This document shows positions 6,517 through 9,496 of a stretch of 9,496 nt of DNA, in pieces (the first letter of the stretch is position 1; each line of letters opens with the position of its first letter). The stretch is from Lawsonibacter sp. GTDB taxonomy: Bacteria; Bacillota; Clostridia; Oscillospirales; Oscillospiraceae. The position numbers and the translations under genes were made by a program. The stretch lies in assembly GCA_022793355.1 (NCBI GenBank), contig JAAWCR010000068.1, positions 1 to 9,496 on the forward strand, given 5' to 3'. The notes under the pieces are model-generated. The model did not search any database and was not told where the DNA came from. It worked only from the letters and a program-made list of their open reading frames with translations.

Positions 6517-6539
6517 TCCCCGGCGCGCGGCGCGGGGGA
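6517..6539 (+). other. Second GC-rich hairpin in the rnc leader
   Basis: TCCCC (6517-6521) pairs with GGGGA (6535-6539). After a G-G mismatch, GCGC (6523-6526) pairs with GCGC (6530-6533) around a 3-nt loop. It ends 8 nt before the AAGGAG ribosome binding site of rnc. With the 6474-6499 hairpin it makes a two-stem leader, a possible target for autoregulation. Confidence 0.5.
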
Positions 6540-6562
6540 AAGGCGCCAAGGAGTTAACCGTT

Positions 6563-7240
6563 ATGACAACGACATTGGAAGAGAAGATGGGCTACGCCTT
6601 TCAGGACTCTGCCCTGCTGGAAAACGCCCTGACCCACAGCTCCCGGGCCAACGAGAGCCGGGGCAAGCTGCAAAGCAACGAGCGGCTGGAATTTTTAGGA
6701 GATTCTATCCTGGGTATGGTGGTGGCCGACCACCTGTACCGCAACCACCCCGATCTGCCCGAGGGGGACCTGACCCGCACCCGGGCGGCCCTGGTGTGCG
6801 AGGAGAGCCTGGTGGAGGTGGCCCGGGAGCTGGGCCTGGGGGAGTATCTGCGCCTGGGAAAGGGGGAGAGCGCCGGTGGGGGCCGGGAGCGGCCCTCCAT
6901 CCAGGCCGACGCGGTGGAGGCGGTGCTGGCCGCCATCTACCTGGACGGAGGCATCGGTTCGGCCAGAAAGTTTGTCCAAAAATATATCCTCAGCCGGGAG
7001 ATTGCCGGGCTGACCAAGCCGCTGGACCACAAAACCGCCCTTCAGGAGCTGGTTCAGCGGGAGAGCGGGCAGGTGCTGCAATACCGCCTGGTGGGCGAGG
7101 AGGGCCCCGACCACAACAAGCGCTTCTTTGTGGAGGTGGACCTAAACGGCCAGCCCGTCGGGTCCGGCTCGGGTCGCAGCAAAAAGGAGGCGGAGCAAAT
7201 GGCCGCCCAGTCGGCCATTCTCACCCTGCAAAAAAAGTAA
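6563..7240 (+). CDS. rnc: Ribonuclease III
   Basis: A 225-aa double-stranded-RNA endonuclease that processes rRNA precursors and structured mRNAs, usually as a dimer. The N-terminal catalytic domain carries the signature NERLEFLGDSILGMVV (39-54) with E40, E43 and D47. QADAVEAVLAAIYLDGG (114-130) supplies D116 and E119, so all expected Mg2+-binding residues are present. The C-terminal double-stranded-RNA-binding domain runs from about DHKTALQELVQ (residue 155 on) through the typical GSGRSKKEAEQMAAQ near the end. Length is normal. ATG at 6563 is chosen for its AAGGAG site 9 nt upstream; in-frame upstream codons run through the two leader hairpins and are unlikely to be coding. It is co-transcribed with acpP and ended by a bidirectional terminator, so smc and ftsY, frequent downstream partners, are not here. 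Confidence 0.95.
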   Translation: MTTTLEEKMGYAFQDSALLENALTHSSRANESRGKLQSNERLEFLGDSILGMVVADHLYRNHPDLPEGDLTRTRAALVCEESLVEVARELGLGEYLRLGKGESAGGGRERPSIQADAVEAVLAAIYLDGGIGSARKFVQKYILSREIAGLTKPLDHKTALQELVQRESGQVLQYRLVGEEGPDHNKRFFVEVDLNGQPVGSGSGRSKKEAEQMAAQSAILTLQKK

Positions 7241-7246
7241 ACAGTT

Positions 7247-7285
7247 AAAAAACGGCGCGGGAACCGCTTCCCGCGCCGTTTTTTT
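7247..7285. terminator. Bidirectional intrinsic terminator between convergent rnc and AI-2E-family genes
   Basis: CGGCGCGGGAA (7253-7263) pairs perfectly with TTCCCGCGCCG (7268-7278) around CCGC. It is flanked by A6 (7247-7252) and T7 (7279-7285). Read on the plus strand it ends the acpP-rnc transcript; on the minus strand the A6 becomes a U-run ending the rpsP-to-AI-2E transcript. The TAA stop of the minus-strand gene (7284-7286) lies at its edge. Confidence 0.92.
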
Positions 7286-8402
7286 AATTCCTTCGGGCTA
7301 CGTCGTCCCGGAGCATCTGGTAGAGGGTGGCGGCCAGGGGGACGGCCAGCAGCATGCCGCCGATGCCCAGCACACCGCCGCCGATGGTGACGGCGGCCAG
7401 CACCCAGATGCCAGGCAAGCCGATGGAGGAGCCCACCACCTTGGGGTAGATCAGGTTGCCTTCCAGCTGTTGGAGCACGGAGATGAACAGGAGAAACAGA
7501 AGAGCCTTGAAGGGTGAGATGGTGAAAATCAAAAAGGCGCCTACCCCCGCGCCGATATAGGCCCCGGCCACAGGAATCAGGGCGGTGAAGCCAATGAGCG
7601 TTCCCACCATAGAGGCGTAGGGGAAATGGAACAGCAGCATGCCCCCCATGCACAGCAAACCCAAAATGACCGCCTCGGTGCACTGGCCCACCACAAAGCG
7701 GCGGAAGCAATTGTGCAGTGTTTCCAGGAAGTAGGACAGGCGGCTGTACCAGCTGGGCTTCAGGTAGGTTTTCAGCACCAGGGCGCACTGCCGGGACAGA
7801 TTCTCCTTGCCCATCAGCAGATAGATGGAGAAAATGATGCTGACGATGGCGGTAAAGGCGGTGGACACGGCGGCGGAGAGAAAGGACATCAGCGATCCCA
7901 TCACACCTCCCAGTCCGGCCAGCAGGAAGTTGACCGCCTTGGCGGCCAGCTCGTGCCAGTTGACGGTGCCGTCGGAGGCAAAGAGGCCGGCCAGATCGGC
8001 CAGCTGGTTGGGGCCTAAGCTCTCATTTAGCTTGACGCTTAGCTCCTGGAGAATGGGGGCCAGCTCCTGGAGGAGGAGGGAGACGCTCTGAATCAGCTCA
8101 GGCAGGATCATGCGCACGATGAGCGCCACAATTCCCACCAGGCTGGCATAGGCCAGCACCAGACACACCGGCCGGCGGCTCTTAGCCACCGCGGTTTTTT
8201 TGGAGTTGGGGAAATACCACCCCTCATAGGTGCTCATAAGGATGTTGACGGCGTAAGCGATAACCGCCCCCAGCGCCAGGGGGAAGGCCGCGCTCGCCGC
8301 CAGGGCGGTCAAGGCAGCCAGACTTTCCCAGTAGTGAACGGCCAGATAGAGGGCGAACAGAACCGCGCCGAAGCGCAGGGGCTCTTTCCATTCCTGTTTC
8401 AA
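7284..8402 (-). CDS. AI-2E family transporter (PerM/YtvI-like membrane protein)
   Basis: A 372-aa polytopic membrane protein of the AI-2E/UPF0118 family. Characterised members include exporters of autoinducer-2 and Na+/H+ or Na+(Li+)/H+ antiporters, so the name does not prove a quorum-sensing role. Family marks are FVVGQCTEAVILGLL (236-250), ALIPVAGAYIG (274-284), QQLEGNLIYPKVVGSSIGLP (311-330) and GGGVLGIGGMLLAVPLA (341-357). Hydrophobic segments lie near 11-24, 28-55, 79-100, 160-197, 243-290 and 297-310. The start is TTG at 8402, supported by a strong AAGGAGG site 10 nt upstream (8413-8419); no in-frame ATG fits. It is last in the rpsP-khpA-rimM unit and its start overlaps the stop of the 36-codon ORF before it, implying coupled translation. 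Confidence 0.9.
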   Translation of the reverse strand: MKQEWKEPLRFGAVLFALYLAVHYWESLAALTALAASAAFPLALGAVIAYAVNILMSTYEGWYFPNSKKTAVAKSRRPVCLVLAYASLVGIVALIVRMILPELIQSVSLLLQELAPILQELSVKLNESLGPNQLADLAGLFASDGTVNWHELAAKAVNFLLAGLGGVMGSLMSFLSAAVSTAFTAIVSIIFSIYLLMGKENLSRQCALVLKTYLKPSWYSRLSYFLETLHNCFRRFVVGQCTEAVILGLLCMGGMLLFHFPYASMVGTLIGFTALIPVAGAYIGAGVGAFLIFTISPFKALLFLLFISVLQQLEGNLIYPKVVGSSIGLPGIWVLAAVTIGGGVLGIGGMLLAVPLAATLYQMLRDDVARRN

Positions 8403-8509
8403 TTTTGCTGTACCTCCTTCAGCAGGGCGCGACGACCCCGGCGCGCCGTGGGATAATGCAAGAAATTTCGCAGATAGCGTGCCCGGTGGTCACGCCCTGC
8501 AATAGACAT
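8399..8509 (-). CDS. Small basic ORF (36 aa) coupled to rimM and the AI-2E-family gene, unknown function
   Basis: A 36-aa ORF beginning MSIAGRDHRARYLRNFL and ending ALLKEVQQN. I do not recognise it. Its ATG shares one base with the rimM stop (TAATG) and has GGAGGGG (8515-8521) 5 nt upstream. Its TGA overlaps the TTG start of the AI-2E-family gene, so it exactly fills the gap between the two. It is strongly basic (eight Arg and one Lys against one Asp and one Glu), with no signal peptide or membrane segment. This could suit an RNA- or ribosome-associated peptide, or a leader ORF that only couples translation. Against it, third codon positions are less GC-rich than in neighbouring genes, so an accidental ORF remains possible. 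Confidence 0.5.
   Translation of the reverse strand: MSIAGRDHRARYLRNFLHYPTARRGRRALLKEVQQN
8400..8419 (-). promoter_or_regulatory. Ribosome binding site and TTG start of the AI-2E-family gene
   Basis: On the minus strand AAGGAGG (8413-8419) lies 10 nt before TTG (8400-8402). The site is within the last codons of the small upstream ORF, whose TGA stop (8399-8401) overlaps this TTG. Spacing and strength make the rare TTG the most likely start. Confidence 0.8.
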
Positions 8510-9003
8510 TACAGCCCCTCCATCATGTTTACCTGAAGGAAACCCTCCTCCAGGTTGGTTTCCGCGATAAACTGAGGGACAGCGGGAATCATCAGCTCCC
8601 GGGGGCCGCCCTTGACCACGTAAACGTTGTTGGCGGGCAGGGTGAGCACGTCAGCGATTTTGCCCAACACCGCACCGCTGGCGGCATCCCGAACCTCCAG
8701 GCCGTAGATGTCAGCCAGGAAGAACGCCCCCTCCGGCAGTTTGGCGTCCGCACGGTCGATGTAGAGGGTGGCGCCCCGCAGAGCCATGGCGCTGGGCACA
8801 TCGGTGGGGCCTTCGAATTTGATGATGACCATATTCTTGTGAACCCTGGCCCGCTGTACCGTCATGGGGAAGTGGGCGTCGTCCACATACAGGGTCTTGA
8901 ACTGGCAAAGGAACTCCGGCGAGTCGGCCCAGGGCTGAACCTTTACCTCGCCCATCAGGCCGTGGATGTTGGTGACCTTGCCCACTTGTAGATATTGCTG
9001 CAT
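8509..9003 (-). CDS. rimM: 16S rRNA processing / ribosome maturation factor RimM
   Basis: A 164-aa protein needed for maturation of the 30S head, where it binds ribosomal protein S19. The N-terminal RimM domain begins QYLQVGKVTNIHGLMGEVKV (3-22), the standard GxxxxxHGLxGEVKV pattern. The C-terminal PRC-barrel includes FLADIYGLEV (95-104), NNVYVV (125-130) and ELMIPAVPQFI (136-146), and the end reads QVNMMEGL as in the family. ATG at 9003 has AGGAGG 5 nt upstream. It follows khpA after an intercistronic hairpin, and its stop overlaps the start of a 36-codon ORF. In many Bacillota trmD and rplS come next; here they do not. Confidence 0.95.
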   Translation of the reverse strand: MQQYLQVGKVTNIHGLMGEVKVQPWADSPEFLCQFKTLYVDDAHFPMTVQRARVHKNMVIIKFEGPTDVPSAMALRGATLYIDRADAKLPEGAFFLADIYGLEVRDAASGAVLGKIADVLTLPANNVYVVKGGPRELMIPAVPQFIAETNLEEGFLQVNMMEGL

Positions 9004-9020
9004 AGATGCCTCCTATTTAG

Positions 9021-9053
9021 AACAGCGGCGCAGGGAAGCCCCGCGCCGCTGTT
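9021..9053 (-). other. Intercistronic hairpin between khpA and rimM
   Basis: AACAGCGGCGC (9021-9031) pairs perfectly with GCGCCGCTGTT (9043-9053). The inner GGG/CCC continues the stem after an A-C mismatch, about 14 bp in all. It starts directly at the khpA stop codon and ends a few bases before the rimM ribosome binding site. On the transcribed (minus) strand it is followed by CTAAATAGG, not a U-run, so it is more likely a stabilising or processing stem than a terminator. Confidence 0.7.
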
Positions 9054-9284
9054 TTAATCAACGATCTCCACATTGATCCGCTTGCCGGCCCGCTGGGCGG
9101 CGGAGCGCATCAAAATGCGGATCTCCTTGGCGATGCGGCCCTGGCGGCCGATCACCTTGCCCATGTCCTCCGGGGCCACCCGGAGCTCCAGGACGGTCTC
9201 GCCGTCGCCCTCGACCTCAGTGACAGACACCTGCTCGGGGTGCTCCACCAGATTCTGGGCCACGTAGGTGAGAAGCTCTTTCAT
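9054..9284 (-). CDS. khpA: KH-domain RNA-binding protein KhpA
   Basis: A 76-aa single-KH-domain protein of the KhpA/YlqC family, an RNA-binding protein that in several Gram-positive bacteria partners with KhpB/Jag and affects cell division and mRNA regulation. The RNA-binding GxxG loop is GRQG (46-49) within MGKVIGRQGRIAKEIRILMR (41-60). The flanking strands LELRVAPED and INVEIVD complete the small fold. Length is typical (75-80 aa). ATG at 9284 has GGAGG (9291-9295) 6 nt upstream. It lies between rpsP and rimM, its classical place in Bacillota, and its stop codon abuts a hairpin. Confidence 0.93.
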   Translation of the reverse strand: MKELLTYVAQNLVEHPEQVSVTEVEGDGETVLELRVAPEDMGKVIGRQGRIAKEIRILMRSAAQRAGKRINVEIVD

Positions 9285-9299
9285 GAATGACCTCCAGCC

Positions 9300-9496
9300 T
9301 TACAGGGCACCGGCTTTTTTCAGCAGGTCGCGGACGGTCTCGGTGGGCTGAGCGCCGGTCTTGATCCAGGCCTGGGCCCGGTCCTCATCCTCCTTCAGTT
9401 CGGCAGGATCGGTATCGGGGTTTTAGATGCCGATCTCCTCGATGAAACGACCGTCACGGGGATAGCGGGAGTCGGCCACCACGATGCGGTAGAAGG
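9300..9496 (-). pseudogene. rpsP: 30S ribosomal protein S16, partial at window edge and interrupted by an in-frame TAA
   Basis: The minus strand reads FYRIVVADSRYPRDGRF, then IEEIGI, a TAA codon (9423-9425), then NPDTDPAELKEDEDRAQAW and TGAQPTETVRDLLKKAGAL with stop TAA at 9300-9302. All of it is one continuous frame and unmistakably S16, a primary 16S rRNA-binding protein of the 30S subunit. The N-terminal part lies beyond the window. S16 normally has Tyr just before Asn-Pro (GxYNP), so TAC or TAT is expected where TAA is found: one substitution at plus-strand 9423 (T for the expected G or A). There is no in-frame ATG or GTG to restart translation after the stop. Flanking codons are intact and unfrayed, so a sequencing or assembly error, or a very recent mutation, is likelier than old decay. 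The gene is normally indispensable or very important for growth. Confidence 0.85.

Noticed and set aside
6461..6562. Longer rnc start upstream of 6563
   Set aside because: The extra codons run through two leader hairpins. The ATG at 6563 has a strong AAGGAG site and gives a normal RNase III length.
7626..8018. Plus-strand open frame opposite the AI-2E-family gene
   Set aside because: The translation is Gly/Gln/His-rich shadow sequence, and the opposite strand carries clear family motifs.
7284..8402. Quorum-sensing system based on the AI-2E family name
   Set aside because: No luxS or lsr-type gene is present, and characterised members of this family include cation antiporters. The name alone does not support autoinducer export.
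1..9496. CRISPR array, insertion sequence, phage or defence genes, tRNA
   Set aside because: I saw no spaced direct repeats, transposase motifs, tRNA cloverleaf or phage-like genes on either strand.

Overview
The window looks like chromosomal DNA from a GC-rich member of the Bacillota (Clostridia), plausibly an Oscillospiraceae-type gut bacterium. This is inferred from the gene set (LtaS-type lipoteichoic acid synthase, AGCS amino-acid symporter, acpP next to rnc, rpsP-khpA-rimM), the strong AGGAGG-type ribosome binding sites, the GTG/TTG starts and the high GC at third codon positions. No 16S gene or other decisive taxonomic marker is present. I see no mobile element, tRNA, rRNA or CRISPR array. 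The content is mostly housekeeping and transport.

Layout. (1) 15-1841, minus: a polytopic LTA-synthase/sulfatase-fold enzyme with all expected catalytic residues. (2) 1842-2232: an AT-rich divergent intergenic region with a near-consensus promoter (TTGACT-17-TATACT) flanked by two perfect inverted repeats. (3) 2233-4666, plus: a complete polar amino-acid ABC importer (lipoprotein binding protein, permease, ATPase). A strong hairpin without a U-run separates the binding-protein gene from the permease; permease and ATPase overlap by 14 nt. An intrinsic terminator follows. (4) 4749-6146, plus: an AGCS-family sodium:alanine/glycine symporter whose GTG start lies only 12 nt past that terminator's U-tract. 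(5) 6143-7240, plus: a consensus promoter overlapping the symporter stop codon drives acpP and then rnc, with two hairpins in the rnc leader. A bidirectional terminator ends the unit. (6) 7284-9496, minus: convergent operon rpsP (partial, with an in-frame stop) - khpA - rimM - a previously unlisted 36-codon ORF - AI-2E-family membrane protein.

How the parts relate. The ABC importer and the symporter are adjacent amino-acid uptake systems, and the terminator between them could act as an attenuator. AcpP and RNase III form the usual acpP-rnc pair, here without the smc-ftsY genes that often follow. The minus-strand unit is the classic S16-KhpA-RimM ribosome-biogenesis group, but without trmD and rplS after rimM. 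Instead there is a tiny basic ORF overlapping both neighbours, then an AI-2E-family gene.

The observations most worth checking are the TAA nonsense codon in rpsP at a position where S16 normally has Tyr, the translationally coupled 36-aa ORF at 8399-8509, and the competing RNA folds just upstream of the symporter. None of these by itself establishes a new biological system.
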